Assembly: GCA_964523735.1 (NCBI GenBank)
Contig: CAZFYZ010000013.1
Span: forward strand, 1 to 50,832
Length of the DNA stretch: 50,832 bases
Source: CAZFYZ01 sp964523735
Lineage (GTDB): Bacteria; Armatimonadota; UBA5829
Reading direction: 5' to 3'
In this document: piece after piece, positions 1 to 9,387 of the stretch
Layout: every line of letters starts with the position of its first letter
How positions within the stretch are numbered: the stretch's first letter is position 1
Program-made: the position numbers and the translations under genes
The notes under the pieces: generated by a model
Database searches by the model: none
Told to the model about the DNA's origin: nothing
The model's input: the letters and a program-made list of their open reading frames with translations, nothing else

Positions 1-2
1 TC

Positions 3-53
3 TCTCGTGAGGCATCAACCATCATTTCGGTGCGCTTTTCTCGTGAGGCATCA
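3..53. repeat. 15-bp direct repeat
   Basis: The 15-mer TCTCGTGAGGCATCA occurs at 3-17 and again at 39-53, 36 bp apart. The first 100 bases hold no recognisable gene. The repeat lies upstream of the promoter of the first gene and could be an operator pair or part of a dispersed intergenic repeat; nothing decides between these. Confidence 0.55.
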
Positions 54-119
54 CGCAAATCACAAGCTTTTCTGGGACACTGTTGTCAGGCCGCTGACTC
101 TTTGATATACAAGCGTTGC

Positions 120-148
120 TTGACATGGTTTCGTATGCTGAATACACT
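120..148 (+). promoter_or_regulatory. sigma-70 type promoter
   Basis: TTGACA (120-125) and TACACT (143-148) are separated by exactly 17 bases. The predicted transcript start near 155 gives a very short leader for the DUF2961 gene at 172. Confidence 0.6.
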
Positions 149-171
149 TAGCGAGAACTGCCGAGCCGGCC

Positions 172-2136
172 ATGCTGCGGCTCGTAGGGAGGTATTGCGT
201 GTTCTTCTGTCCCGCGTCAGTCACACTTCTTCTACTGAGCTGTCTCTGCGTGATGTCTTGCGCCGCGATTGCGGGCAGCAAGCCCTGCGCGCCACACACA
301 CTCGATGATCTGCCGATCCTGCCGCAAGGCCTCACAGTCCACGAGATATCCAGCCACAACAGGCGCGGCGGAAACGGCGACTGCGACTGGTCGCTCTATG
401 ACCAGAAGAACGGTGAGAGGGTGATGTTCGACGCCGCTGGCCCCGGCTGCCTGCGCAGCTTCTGGCAGACAGGTCTCGATTCCCGTGTTCTCAACTTCTA
501 CTTTGACGGCGAGGAGAAGCCGCGGTACTCGATTCCTATCGACGAGCTTTACGCGGGCAAGCATCCCGCGTTTCCCGTTCCTCTGTGCCAGCTTCTGGTT
601 GCCGGCCATTGGGAAGGCGACCAACTCTCGGGCAACTGCTTTGTGCCGATCCCGTTCGCCAAGTCGCTCAAGATCACATGCCGCGACTTCGTCGGCTTCT
701 ACCACTTCTTCTATGAGACGTATCCCGAGGGGACCCCAGTAACTACCTTTACGGGCAACGAGGACAGGAGTTACCTCATACAAGCCTTCGAGAAGCAGGG
801 CGAAGAGCTTAAGCTGAGAGAAGATGAGGAGATACATAGAGTCTCCGCTGAGGCGATTGAGGCAGGCAAGGAACTCGATCTGCTCCGCGCTGAGAAGCCG
901 GGCACGATCACGCGCATCGTGATAGAGGGAAACGGCTCCGATGAGTTCCTCCACCACGTGGACCTTCAGATGACCTGGGATGAGGCCGTAAGACCAGATG
1001 TGCTGGCTCCGGTCGGGATGTTCTTTGGCTCAGGAGTGAGGGCTGAGAATGTGCGATCTCTGCCAACCAAAGTGGAGAAGCTTGAGAATGGCCGAACCAG
1101 GCTTACCTGCTACTTCAGAATGCCGTTCTGGCAGAAAGCGCATATCTCGCTCGTCAACTGGCACAACGAGGCTACCGGACCGATCAGTGCCGAAGTCCAC
1201 GTCGCGTCCAATCGATACGAGCAGGAGCAGTCTGGCTACTTCTGTGCGCTTTACCGCGATGGCCGCACCGACATGGGCCGGGACTGGCTGTTCTGCGACG
1301 CCATCGGAACGGGCTGGTTTGTGGGCGCCGTCCAGACGATGCACGGCCAGCACTACTGCGAGGGTAACGAGCACATATTCCTCGATGGCGCTATGACACC
1401 GCAGATTCACGGCACGGGATCAGAAGACTACTATCTGGCCTGCTACTGGCCGAACTACAACTTCAACCTGCCGTTCGCGGGATGCGTCGGAGACATCACT
1501 GTGACGCCGGGCCCTGCGTGCTACTACCGTTTCCATCTGGAAGCCCCGATCCCGTTCTACAAGTCGCTCAATGCCAGTATCCAACACGGCGGCAACAGCG
1601 ACATCATCTCGCAGTACCGCAGCGTGGGACTCTACTATCTGCGACGCAGGCCCGCGATGCGCTTAACCGACACGATCGACGTGGCCAACGAAGCAAGCGA
1701 GCAGGCGCACAGCTACAAGGCATCAGGCTCCAACTTGACCGGTTCGCTAGACCTGGCATACGAGGGCAATGAGGCCTGGACGATCATCCGCGACGAGGGC
1801 CGCACACACGATAAAGGCGAGATCACGTTCAGGGCCGCGATCTTCCCCGCTAACGGCGGAGTCAGGCTGCGACGTCGTCTCGATCAGGGTGGGGCTCGCC
1901 AGGCGGCAGACGTCTATGTCGACGGCAAGTTCGCGGGCTGCTGGTACCATCCCGCCGTCAACCCGCATCTGCGCTGGTACGACTCGGAGTTCGACCTGCC
2001 CACCGATCTCACGCGTGGGAAGAAATCGGTCGAGATCCGGCTCAACGTGCGCTCCGGCGAGGACTACGGTCCTTACACGGACTTCAGCTATGAGGTTCTC
2101 ACCGTCGAAGACACTCACCGAGCAGCGGGCTCTTAA
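172..2136 (+). CDS. secreted DUF2961 / GH172-like protein
   Basis: A 654-residue protein with the DUF2961 hallmark GTGSEDYY (residues 414-421) followed by an aromatic-rich stretch. DUF2961 members characterised so far belong to glycoside hydrolase family GH172, which act on fructose dianhydrides and D-arabinofuranosides; the substrate here is unknown. The N-terminus has arginines, then a hydrophobic stretch ending near a cysteine-rich segment, so export is likely. A GTG at 199, preceded by GGGAGG, is an alternative start, but it would drop the positive charges before the hydrophobic core. The GH116 gene downstream on the opposite strand suggests a carbohydrate-use neighbourhood. Confidence 0.8.
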   Translation: MLRLVGRYCVFFCPASVTLLLLSCLCVMSCAAIAGSKPCAPHTLDDLPILPQGLTVHEISSHNRRGGNGDCDWSLYDQKNGERVMFDAAGPGCLRSFWQTGLDSRVLNFYFDGEEKPRYSIPIDELYAGKHPAFPVPLCQLLVAGHWEGDQLSGNCFVPIPFAKSLKITCRDFVGFYHFFYETYPEGTPVTTFTGNEDRSYLIQAFEKQGEELKLREDEEIHRVSAEAIEAGKELDLLRAEKPGTITRIVIEGNGSDEFLHHVDLQMTWDEAVRPDVLAPVGMFFGSGVRAENVRSLPTKVEKLENGRTRLTCYFRMPFWQKAHISLVNWHNEATGPISAEVHVASNRYEQEQSGYFCALYRDGRTDMGRDWLFCDAIGTGWFVGAVQTMHGQHYCEGNEHIFLDGAMTPQIHGTGSEDYYLACYWPNYNFNLPFAGCVGDITVTPGPACYYRFHLEAPIPFYKSLNASIQHGGNSDIISQYRSVGLYYLRRRPAMRLTDTIDVANEASEQAHSYKASGSNLTGSLDLAYEGNEAWTIIRDEGRTHDKGEITFRAAIFPANGGVRLRRRLDQGGARQAADVYVDGKFAGCWYHPAVNPHLRWYDSEFDLPTDLTRGKKSVEIRLNVRSGEDYGPYTDFSYEVLTVEDTHRAAGS

Positions 2137-2241
2137 TGTTGTAGACAAAATCGTGGCCTCGGCGCAGGACAGCTCAGGCGCAATGTTGAACACTACCTTA
2201 ACAGGTTCCATGCCAAGGGACCTGTTAGAGGAGGGAAAGTC

Positions 2242-2931
2242 ATGCGCTATCTGAGTATCCTGCTCCTGATTGTTCTGGCCTGCGGCACCGCATATACTGA
2301 CGACATCGTCACCATGCCGACCGCAAATCAGCTCAAGGCAGGAGAAGTCGATGCAGCGGGCTACTATCTGAGTCTGGATATGCCGTCTGCCGCTCCGCAG
2401 TTCGTGCAGTATCAGACCTTGTACCTGGGTCTGACCGATCGTTTCGAGCTGGACGTGCACCGGGCAGCGGTGGACAAGGACGAGACATCAACAGTCTACG
2501 TGCTTTCGGCAAAGCTGATGGACGAGGGGCCCGTGAAGCCCGATCTCGTGTTTGGGATTCGCAACCTGACCGGCGAGGCCACAACTCTCAATCCCGCGGT
2601 GGCTGACAAGAGTGAGGACCGCTCCTACTTCCTGTCAGCGGCCAAGACCTTCTTCATTAATCCGCTGAAGCCGGGCACGCCACTTGTTCGCGCGCACCTC
2701 AGCGTAGGAACGGCGGACTGGACGCTGCTCGGCGAGGAGAGGCACAAGGGCCTGTTTGGTGGACTGCAGTTCCTGCTGACTCCGACGATAGGAGCAGTGA
2801 TCCAAAATGATGGGCAGGACACCATCACCGGCCTCACGATTATGCCCAAGGGCTCCGGCCTCACGATCAAGGGTGGCACCTTTGGTGACCATAGCTGGGT
2901 CGGTATTGCGTGGAGGAAAGACCTCTACTGA
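2242..2931 (+). CDS. secreted protein of unknown function
   Basis: A 229-residue protein starting with a clear signal peptide (MRYLSILLLIVLACGTAYTD). The start is well placed behind GAGGAGGG. The rest is rich in beta-prone alternating segments, glycine and threonine, and ends in a hydrophobic WVGIAWRKDLY. That pattern resembles small outer-membrane barrel proteins, but I do not recognise a family. It lies 105 bp after the DUF2961 gene on the same strand and ends just before a strong hairpin, so the two may be co-transcribed. Confidence 0.7.
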   Translation: MRYLSILLLIVLACGTAYTDDIVTMPTANQLKAGEVDAAGYYLSLDMPSAAPQFVQYQTLYLGLTDRFELDVHRAAVDKDETSTVYVLSAKLMDEGPVKPDLVFGIRNLTGEATTLNPAVADKSEDRSYFLSAAKTFFINPLKPGTPLVRAHLSVGTADWTLLGEERHKGLFGGLQFLLTPTIGAVIQNDGQDTITGLTIMPKGSGLTIKGGTFGDHSWVGIAWRKDLY

Positions 2932-2959
2932 TTTGTGATTGAGGACTTGCGATTTGTGA
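2930..2959. repeat. ATTTGTGATTTG-type intergenic repeat (family D)
   Basis: A word-like low-complexity stretch containing TGATTTGTGATTG and CTTGCGATTTGTGA. Its reverse complement shares AATCACAAATCA and AATCGCAAGT with a segment inside the DUF512 gene at 48861-48892. Confidence 0.6.
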
Positions 2960-2961
2960 AT

Positions 2962-2990
2962 GATGGCCCGGGCATAGGCCCGGGCCATCT
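2962..2990 (+). terminator. 12-bp stem terminator hairpin
   Basis: GATGGCCCGGGC (2962-2973) pairs perfectly with 2978-2989 around the loop ATAG, followed by TCTCTTT. It lies between the 229-residue gene and the convergent GH116 gene, about 100 bp beyond each stop, so it may serve both strands. Confidence 0.75.
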
Positions 2991-3090
2991 CTTTAGCGGG
3001 GCTGAGGATGCGGGCGAAGGATTTGGGGTGCCGAGGCCAGTTGAGATAGAGCCCCGTTACCCCAAATCCTATCGCCGCCATAGTGCGTTG

Positions 3091-5682
3091 TCAGGCGATC
3101 GTGATCTCCAGAGCTGCGCCGGCGGCTATCTTGGCCGGTTGCGCTAGTGTGACGGTGATCTTGCCATCCGTTTGCTCGAAAGCCGAAGCAATGGCGGTTC
3201 CCGCCAGACTTGCGCTGACGGCTGTGCAGGCGCAGTCAGACGGGACCTCGAGCTTGATCGTCTTGATCACCTGCTCGCCCCAAGTCACGCCGATAGACGC
3301 AATCAGCTTGGAGTTGGCCAGTTTCTGGCTGTAGACTCCCCACCCGGAGCCCGTGGAGTAGAACGATCGGAAGTCCGACGAATTGACCTTCGGCGCGAAC
3401 TCGACGCAATTCTCGGCCATATTGCAGTGGAAGCCCGAGAGCGCGAGGATCAGCGACCAACTCGACATCGCGCGAGCGTAATGGTGTCCGCATTCGAACT
3501 CATCCCACGGGTTGCGCGCGATGCCGTCGTGCCTGTCGCGAACGCCCTTGACAATCGACAGGCCTTCGTCGAGCATCCCTTCGTAGATCAGGTTGGCCGC
3601 GACCTGGTACTCGATGCCGGTCCAGACCTCATCGGCGTACACGAATGGCAGCTTGGGGCGGCCGCCCTTTGGCCAACTGCAGAGCAGCAGCCCTGCCTCG
3701 TCGTTTAGCGCGTAGGTGCGCTGAACACTTTCGTGGTCCGCGAGGCTGGGCTTCCAGTTGTACCTGAATATCGATTGTAGAGTCGCGTGGATCTCATCCG
3801 GGGGAAGAATCTTCCCCAAGCCTAACACTTCGCAGAACCACTGCCCTAGTATCTGATCAGAGACGCATCCGTCGCCGAACTGGTAGATCGGGCCGTTCTC
3901 GTAGTCATAGGGCTGGGTGTAGAACTCGCCGTTGAAGAGCATCTCCGAGTGCTTCTCGTAGCCGCTCTCGTATATACCTGCACACTTGGCCGCGAACTGA
4001 GTGTCTCCCATCATCGTCGCGATCTTCTCCATCGCCTTGAGCGCGCCGAGGTAGAGCGATCCCATCATCGCGTTCGGGCCGTGGAATTCGATATCGTAGG
4101 TGTTGTGCTGGATGCCCTCCATCACGCCATCCTGATCCTTGTCCCACTCAATCCAGGCGAACTCCATCGTCTGCTTTGCCCCGGGGTAGAGCGACTTGAG
4201 GAAGTCCATATCGCCGGAGATCAGATACTCACGATAGTACTTGAGCAGGCAGCCCATCTGCCCATCGGCCGCCCCGTGGAAGTCCCACTTTGCATCGCCT
4301 AGCGGAACCAGTGTGCGGAAGGCCATCTTGCCTTGCTCCCACAGGTTGTTCTTGAAGTCCGTCTCGCGCATGGTACGCTCGAAGCGAGGATACAAGTACG
4401 CGACTGCCTGCTCGTAGTTCCAGACGTGCGTGCAGTTGAGCGGACAGCAGCCGGAGTTGTCGCAGCAGCCTTCAAAGGCATAGAACCGGTCATCGCCGAG
4501 CCACAGGCAGGTTGTGGTGCGCATGATCGACATGTTCGCACCGGCGGCGTCCAGGACGATGGCGGGAAGAGTGCTCGAGTAGAGAGTGTCACGGAATGTC
4601 GCGGTCTCGGACTCGAGGCGAGCGAGATTCTCGATCACATAGCCGGCAACGTCCCACGCGCCCTTCCAGAGGTTGCCGTAGTAGTTCCTGAGCTTGGCTT
4701 CCTTCACCTGCTCTTCGCTGTTCCAGTAGTTCTGCCGATTGGGGAAGTACCACGATAGCACGAAAGGCAACTCCGCGGACTCGCCCGGCGCGAGCGATAC
4801 CTTGAGCCCCAGCGTGCAGACGTCAGCCATTTCCTCTTTGTTGGGGCCGTGCATGCCGTTGTCGGTGAGTTCGCCATCGGCCTTGAAATCGTCCCAGAAC
4901 GCCTGCGTTGCATCAAACCACGCGCCCGTGCGGTTCCATGCTTCGAGATACGTGACGTCTTTGTGGGTTGTGACCAGCGCCATGGATCCGTATCGAATGT
5001 CATCCTCCGGGTACTTCGACTGCGTCATCCTGATGCCCCGGAACGTGCCATCGTCCACGAACTCGTTTGTCTGATCGCCGTAAGCGCTGTTGTGACGCGT
5101 GAGCTGGAACGTCCCATCACTGCCGCAGGAGTTCATCACGGACCAGGCGATGGTCGTATCCACGCGCTCGGTCCCCTCGTTCTTGACCGTATAGCGCAGT
5201 ACTGCCGCTGGGATCGCCGAGTCCTTTTCGTTGAGCGGGATCATCGGGTTGAATGCTGTTAGCTCGACCTTGAGAGGCAGCTTGTCGTCGACGAACTCGA
5301 TTCTGGCAAACGGGTATTCGCCGTGGAAGATCGCGTCTTTGAGGCGGGGCAGTCCATACACCTGTCTATAGGGCAGGCCCATCCCATCGCCGTCGAAAGG
5401 CGGCAGGAACCTGGATTCCAGCACTCTGGCCATCGTCTCGCCCGAGGAACTGCGGGTGAAGATCGTCGGGAACGTGTTAGACGGGACTTTGCCTTTGCCC
5501 GGGCGGTTGAAGATCTCCCAGTCTCGAAGCTGGCCGCGGCCGCCGAGGGATACTGTTCCCGTTCCTATTCCGCCGAGGGGGAACGCGACTTCCTTAAGGG
5601 CATTTCCGGTATAGGTTCTCTGCTTGCCGGCGGCGAACAGATCGTTCTCTGAGTAAGGTATCTGGGTGTTGCTCTTGGGCAT
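3091..5682 (-). CDS. GH116 family glucosidase / glucosylceramidase-like
   Basis: An 863-residue protein related to bacterial GH116 beta-glucosidases and to eukaryotic non-lysosomal glucosylceramidase GBA2. The N-terminal domain opens with the typical FPLGGIGTG and DWEIFNRPGKG. In the C-terminal (alpha/alpha)6 domain, E532 in NTYDIEF fits the nucleophile and D684 in ADEVWTG fits the acid/base. Their spacing of 152 residues equals that of the characterised Thermoanaerobacterium enzyme. No signal peptide is visible, so it probably acts in the cytoplasm. The start is behind GGAGG (TTGGAGGTCCAAAT before ATG). The substrate cannot be read from sequence. Confidence 0.9.
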   Translation of the reverse strand: MPKSNTQIPYSENDLFAAGKQRTYTGNALKEVAFPLGGIGTGTVSLGGRGQLRDWEIFNRPGKGKVPSNTFPTIFTRSSSGETMARVLESRFLPPFDGDGMGLPYRQVYGLPRLKDAIFHGEYPFARIEFVDDKLPLKVELTAFNPMIPLNEKDSAIPAAVLRYTVKNEGTERVDTTIAWSVMNSCGSDGTFQLTRHNSAYGDQTNEFVDDGTFRGIRMTQSKYPEDDIRYGSMALVTTHKDVTYLEAWNRTGAWFDATQAFWDDFKADGELTDNGMHGPNKEEMADVCTLGLKVSLAPGESAELPFVLSWYFPNRQNYWNSEEQVKEAKLRNYYGNLWKGAWDVAGYVIENLARLESETATFRDTLYSSTLPAIVLDAAGANMSIMRTTTCLWLGDDRFYAFEGCCDNSGCCPLNCTHVWNYEQAVAYLYPRFERTMRETDFKNNLWEQGKMAFRTLVPLGDAKWDFHGAADGQMGCLLKYYREYLISGDMDFLKSLYPGAKQTMEFAWIEWDKDQDGVMEGIQHNTYDIEFHGPNAMMGSLYLGALKAMEKIATMMGDTQFAAKCAGIYESGYEKHSEMLFNGEFYTQPYDYENGPIYQFGDGCVSDQILGQWFCEVLGLGKILPPDEIHATLQSIFRYNWKPSLADHESVQRTYALNDEAGLLLCSWPKGGRPKLPFVYADEVWTGIEYQVAANLIYEGMLDEGLSIVKGVRDRHDGIARNPWDEFECGHHYARAMSSWSLILALSGFHCNMAENCVEFAPKVNSSDFRSFYSTGSGWGVYSQKLANSKLIASIGVTWGEQVIKTIKLEVPSDCACTAVSASLAGTAIASAFEQTDGKITVTLAQPAKIAAGAALEITIA

Positions 5683-5768
5683 ATTTGGACCTCCAAGGTG
5701 CTGGTCATGCTAGTTGCACCGAATTGCTGGTTATACCCGGCGGGCGCGAATTCCTGTCCCGTGAACCC

Positions 5769-5797
5769 TTGCCACCAGCCGTGCAACAAAGTAACAT
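5769..5797 (+). promoter_or_regulatory. sigma-70 type promoter
   Basis: TTGCCA (5769-5774), a 17-base spacer, then TAACAT (5792-5797), with the SD sequence AAGGAGG starting at 5811. It would drive the DUF2330 gene and the alcohol dehydrogenase. The same -10 hexamer TAACAT is used in front of the T-box at 29233. Confidence 0.55.
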
Positions 5798-5823
5798 GGC
5801 AGTCGTTGCCAAGGAGGATCGTG

Positions 5824-6741
5824 ATGAACATGAAGAGGCTGTGCCTGCTGGCACTGATGGCTGCGTGTCTGGCGCCGCTGCGTGTATCCGCCGATGGATT
5901 TCTGGTGATAGACGAGGACACGTGGAAAAGGAACCGCGAGCGAGCGATGATCAATGAGCCAGAGCAGAAGGCGGTCGTGTTCTGGAGCAAGGGCAAGGAG
6001 CAGCTTATCATCAGCCCGAGTTACGAAGGACCGTCGAGCAACTTCGCCTGGGTCGTGCCGGTGCCTGCGAGGCCGAAAGTCGAGATACTCAAGGGCGCGA
6101 TTTTCCACGAGCTGGCGGAACTGACAACGCCCCGACCTCGGACCCTTGGTGATGGCAAAGCCCCGACTGCGGCAGGTGCGCCGCCCGTCACTGTTCTCGA
6201 ACGAAAGACCGTGGGCGCATACGACGTCAGTGTGCTTGCAGCGACTGATGGGCAGGCGCTGATGAAGTGGCTCAAGAGGAACAAGTACCACCTGCCGGAC
6301 AAGGCCGTTGGCCCGATCAAACAGTATGTCAAAGAGAAGTGGACATTCGTCGCCTGCCGGATCAAAGCCCCGAAGGCTGCGAAGGGACTGGCGACGGGAA
6401 CACTTGCGCCGATCAGGTTGACCTTTTCCGCTAAGAAGCCGGTGTATCCTGTCAAGCTGTCCTCGGTGAACCCGAAGCCTTTCAAATTGCTGATTCACCT
6501 CATTGTTCCTTCTCGGGAGCTGACGGCGAATGCGAACGTTGTTCCTGTCAAGGGCACGCCGGTCAAGAGATATGGCACCCAGACGTACCTTTCAGCCGAA
6601 CTGGCGAGGGGGCAGAAGGATTATCCTACGATCGCCAAGCTCTCGAAGGAGAGTCTCAAGGTCTTCACGATGAATGCTACTGTGGAGCCCAAGTACTGCA
6701 CCGCGGACATGTATTATGACATCGCCGCTGCCAGGAGGTAG
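5824..6741 (+). CDS. DUF2330 domain secreted protein
   Basis: About 305 residues. The start is set by AAGGAGGATC just upstream of GTG-ATG at 5821/5824, and the frame then runs through MNMKRLCLLALMAACLAP, a signal peptide. The body carries DUF2330 features: KAVVFWSKGKEQLIISPSYE followed by FAWVVPVPARPKVE. This family is widespread, exported and of unknown function. It sits seven bases ahead of the Fe-alcohol dehydrogenase and probably shares its transcript, though no functional link is obvious. Confidence 0.85.
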   Translation: MNMKRLCLLALMAACLAPLRVSADGFLVIDEDTWKRNRERAMINEPEQKAVVFWSKGKEQLIISPSYEGPSSNFAWVVPVPARPKVEILKGAIFHELAELTTPRPRTLGDGKAPTAAGAPPVTVLERKTVGAYDVSVLAATDGQALMKWLKRNKYHLPDKAVGPIKQYVKEKWTFVACRIKAPKAAKGLATGTLAPIRLTFSAKKPVYPVKLSSVNPKPFKLLIHLIVPSRELTANANVVPVKGTPVKRYGTQTYLSAELARGQKDYPTIAKLSKESLKVFTMNATVEPKYCTADMYYDIAAARR

Positions 6742-6748
6742 AGAGGAA

Positions 6749-7879
6749 GTGGCCTTGTGGTCTTTGGAGATAACAAGCCCCTCGATCGTTATCTGTCGAG
6801 CAGGCGCATTCGCAGCAATAGGTGAGCAAGCATCACGACTGGGTCAGCGCGCCGTTGTCGTGACGGGCAGGCACCTTGACGGCTCCCACCAGATCGACTC
6901 GCTTGTTCGGGACTTGGAGGACCGCGGGGTGGGGGCGGCGATCGCCGATCCCATCACTGGCGAGCCCACGGTCGAGATGGTGGACGAACTCGCTGCGTTC
7001 GCCAGGAAGCAACGAGTAGATGTCATCATCGCGATCGGCGGCGGAAGCGTGCTGGATTGCGCCAAGGGTGCGGCGGTGATGGCGACGAACGAAGGCCTCA
7101 CCGAGGACTACCAGCTCAAGCGGCGGGAGATCGTGAATCCGCCTCTCGCGCAGGTTGCTGTTCCGACGACGGCAGGCACAGGCTCCGAGGCCACTCGTGT
7201 CTCCGTCCTGACCAACAACGCTGCGGGCGTGAAGCGCAGCATCCAGCATCCGCTGATGACGCCTAACGTCGTGATCCTCGATCCAGAACTCACAGTCGGC
7301 CTCTCGAAGTATCTCACAACGGTCACTGCGATGGATGCGTTCTCTCACGCGATTGAGAGCGCTGTTTCGACCAACTCGACTGCCTACACCAGGCACGTTG
7401 CGCTTGCGGGAATCGAGGAGCTTGCTAACGGCCTACCCAGGTGTAAGGCAGATCCGGAGGACCTGGATGCCAGGCTCGGGTGCCTTATGGGAGCATGCTT
7501 CGCGGGGCTGGCGATGCAGCAGGGCATGGGTGCTTCGCACAGCCTCGCGCCCGCGATAAGCATTGTCGGAGGGATCAGGCATGCAGAGGCGATTGCCGCT
7601 CTGCTGCCGCAGTCGATCAGGCTGAACCTCGAGGCTGCTCCGACAGCGTACGATGATGTGGCGCGGGCGATGCGGTGTGACGATGTGGCGGCACGCCTTG
7701 AGCAGTTGTGCGAAGCTGGTGGCTTCCAGTGCAGCCTGACCCCGCTCGGCCTATCCGCCGCGGACTGGCCCAGGGTCTACGAAGTGATGTCCCGCTACGC
7801 CGGTCACCGCAAGACCAACCCAGCCGAAGTGACGGACGCATACGCCGAAGAGTTGTTCCTAGCCGTGGTGGAGAGTTGA
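6749..7879 (+). CDS. iron-containing alcohol dehydrogenase
   Basis: 376 residues of a group III (Fe-dependent) alcohol dehydrogenase. The NAD-binding GGGS motif starts at residue 97 and TTAGTGSEATR follows. The predicted metal ligands D196, H200, H264 and H278 match the spacing of the family. The start chosen is GTG at 6749, behind AGGAGG and GAGAGGA and seven bases after the previous stop. An upstream ATG-containing extension would overlap the DUF2330 gene by 68 bp. The substrate could be a simple alcohol, glycerol or a butanol-type compound. Confidence 0.9.
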   Translation: MALWSLEITSPSIVICRAGAFAAIGEQASRLGQRAVVVTGRHLDGSHQIDSLVRDLEDRGVGAAIADPITGEPTVEMVDELAAFARKQRVDVIIAIGGGSVLDCAKGAAVMATNEGLTEDYQLKRREIVNPPLAQVAVPTTAGTGSEATRVSVLTNNAAGVKRSIQHPLMTPNVVILDPELTVGLSKYLTTVTAMDAFSHAIESAVSTNSTAYTRHVALAGIEELANGLPRCKADPEDLDARLGCLMGACFAGLAMQQGMGASHSLAPAISIVGGIRHAEAIAALLPQSIRLNLEAAPTAYDDVARAMRCDDVAARLEQLCEAGGFQCSLTPLGLSAADWPRVYEVMSRYAGHRKTNPAEVTDAYAEELFLAVVES

Positions 7880-7889
7880 GAAGGCAACA

Positions 7890-7920
7890 AAGGGAGCCTG
7901 GGGTCCCAGGCTCCCTTCTT
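7890..7920. terminator. 13-bp stem terminator, probably bidirectional
   Basis: AAGGGAGCCTGGG (7890-7902) pairs perfectly with 7905-7917 and is followed by CTTCTTTCC. It lies between the convergent alcohol dehydrogenase and TraF-like genes. Confidence 0.8.
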
Positions 7921-7950
7921 TCCGCTTTCCACTCTCTACTTTTCCACTAG
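7921..7950. repeat. CTTTCCACTCTCTAC-type intergenic repeat (family F)
   Basis: TCCGCTTTCCACTCTCTAC followed by TTTTCCAC. The same words recur before ilvC at 34718-34752. The last bases overlap the 3' end of the TraF-like gene. Confidence 0.5.
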
Positions 7951-9182
7951 AACTTCAGCACGTTCGCCAGAAGCTGCGCAGTGCGGCCGGCCCAGGAAAC
8001 ATTCAGGCCGAACAACTGGGCTCCGTACGTCCACTTGCTGCCGGAGTAGCCGGCTCTTGCGGCAAACAGCCTTCCGAGCCTGAACTCGCCGCCGAATCTG
8101 AGGCTGGCATCTTCGCCATTGGCGCCATTGACGTTGACGATGTCTGCAGCCAGAACGAGATGCCGACTAGGCACTGCTGCTATTCCAACGCTGAGTGTGC
8201 GCTCTGCCTGCATATCCGTTATGCCGTCCAGATCCGGCTCGATCAGGTTGTTGATCACGATGCCATACTGCAGCATGGAGTTGTCTGGCTTGTAGATAGC
8301 GCCAACGTCCATCTTGATCGACGAGCTCTTTAGCACCGGTCCTTCGACGGCATCAAAGCTCATGTCAACACCCGTCAGCCTGCTTGCTCCATCATAGCTG
8401 AAGCCGTCGCTGGCTCCGACGACCTGCCAGGTGCGGGCTTCGCTGTGGAGGAGTTTGGTGTTAGCGCCAACCCAGAGCCTGCCCGCCTTGGTGTTGAGAC
8501 CCCTCGAGATCTGAACTGCGGGGAGTGCGTAGACCAGATTCGCCTGAACTCCGTTTGCCGATACTTCCGTGAGATATGCATCGAATGCCGCCTCGGCGAC
8601 TGCATTGTCAGAAGTGTTCGGGGTGCCGGAGGACAAGTGCCAGTTGGCAACGGCATTGTTGAGATTCGTGTTGCTGATCAGCGCCGAGTAGTTCTGCGGC
8701 TGGAAGCTGTTGAGATCATCGCTGTCGAACGTGCGGACGGCAGTGGCCCACCTTGCTGTCTCCGGACCAGGAGTGATGATCCCTTGGGCCTCTCCTTCCA
8801 CCGTTACACCGGTGGTTCCGGCAAAGCCGGCTACACTGCTGAAGCTGAGCTTGGTTGGGTGAGTGCCAAAGTCGCTGACCAGATCGAGAGCGTCATCAGT
8901 ACTGCCGTCGGAGAGTTTGCTGACGCTGTTCGTCAGGTCACCGAACGATGCGCCCGTCGAGTGGAAGTCGAGCCCTGGGAATATGAGCCTGAAACGCTGA
9001 CCCAAAAGGGCAGGCGCGGCAGGATTGAGAACGGCAGTGGTGCCAAGATCATCTCCCAGGGCGATACCTGCCCCACCCATGCCTGTCGATCGGGCCGTTG
9101 CGCCGAAGTTAACGTCGGATGCGCACGCAGCGGTTGCCGCACACGCGATCGCGATTATAAGTGCAGTGGTAAGTGCTTTCAA
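7947..9182 (-). CDS. TraF/PorV-like outer-membrane beta-barrel protein
   Basis: About 411 residues. The start chosen is TTG at 9182 with AGGAGGA five bases upstream, giving a signal peptide LKALTTALIIAIACAATAA; an ATG at 9227 lies before that SD. The mature part begins with NFGATARSTGMGGAGIALGD and then LNPAAPALL. This signature is shared by proteins annotated as conjugal-transfer TraF_2 and by the PorV/UPF0164 barrels. No conjugation genes are near, so an outer-membrane role is more likely. It ends in an aromatic/hydrophobic residue run typical of barrel strands. It implies a cell with an outer membrane. Confidence 0.75.
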   Translation of the reverse strand: MKALTTALIIAIACAATAACASDVNFGATARSTGMGGAGIALGDDLGTTAVLNPAAPALLGQRFRLIFPGLDFHSTGASFGDLTNSVSKLSDGSTDDALDLVSDFGTHPTKLSFSSVAGFAGTTGVTVEGEAQGIITPGPETARWATAVRTFDSDDLNSFQPQNYSALISNTNLNNAVANWHLSSGTPNTSDNAVAEAAFDAYLTEVSANGVQANLVYALPAVQISRGLNTKAGRLWVGANTKLLHSEARTWQVVGASDGFSYDGASRLTGVDMSFDAVEGPVLKSSSIKMDVGAIYKPDNSMLQYGIVINNLIEPDLDGITDMQAERTLSVGIAAVPSRHLVLAADIVNVNGANGEDASLRFGGEFRLGRLFAARAGYSGSKWTYGAQLFGLNVSWAGRTAQLLANVLKF

Positions 9183-9387
9183 GTGTTTCCTCCTGAGTCT
9201 TCTGTGGACGACGGATTCCCCAAGCATCCGGTTTCTTATTGGACGAGCTTGTTCCTTCTACGGCCGGGCTTGCGTCAGGCCTCTTGATGATTATCGGCGG
9301 CGGAGCTTCCAACTATAGGCGGCAAGCACGCAGGAAACTCGAGACAGCGCAGGGTATATGGCATATAACAATCGGAGGAACGGTCAA

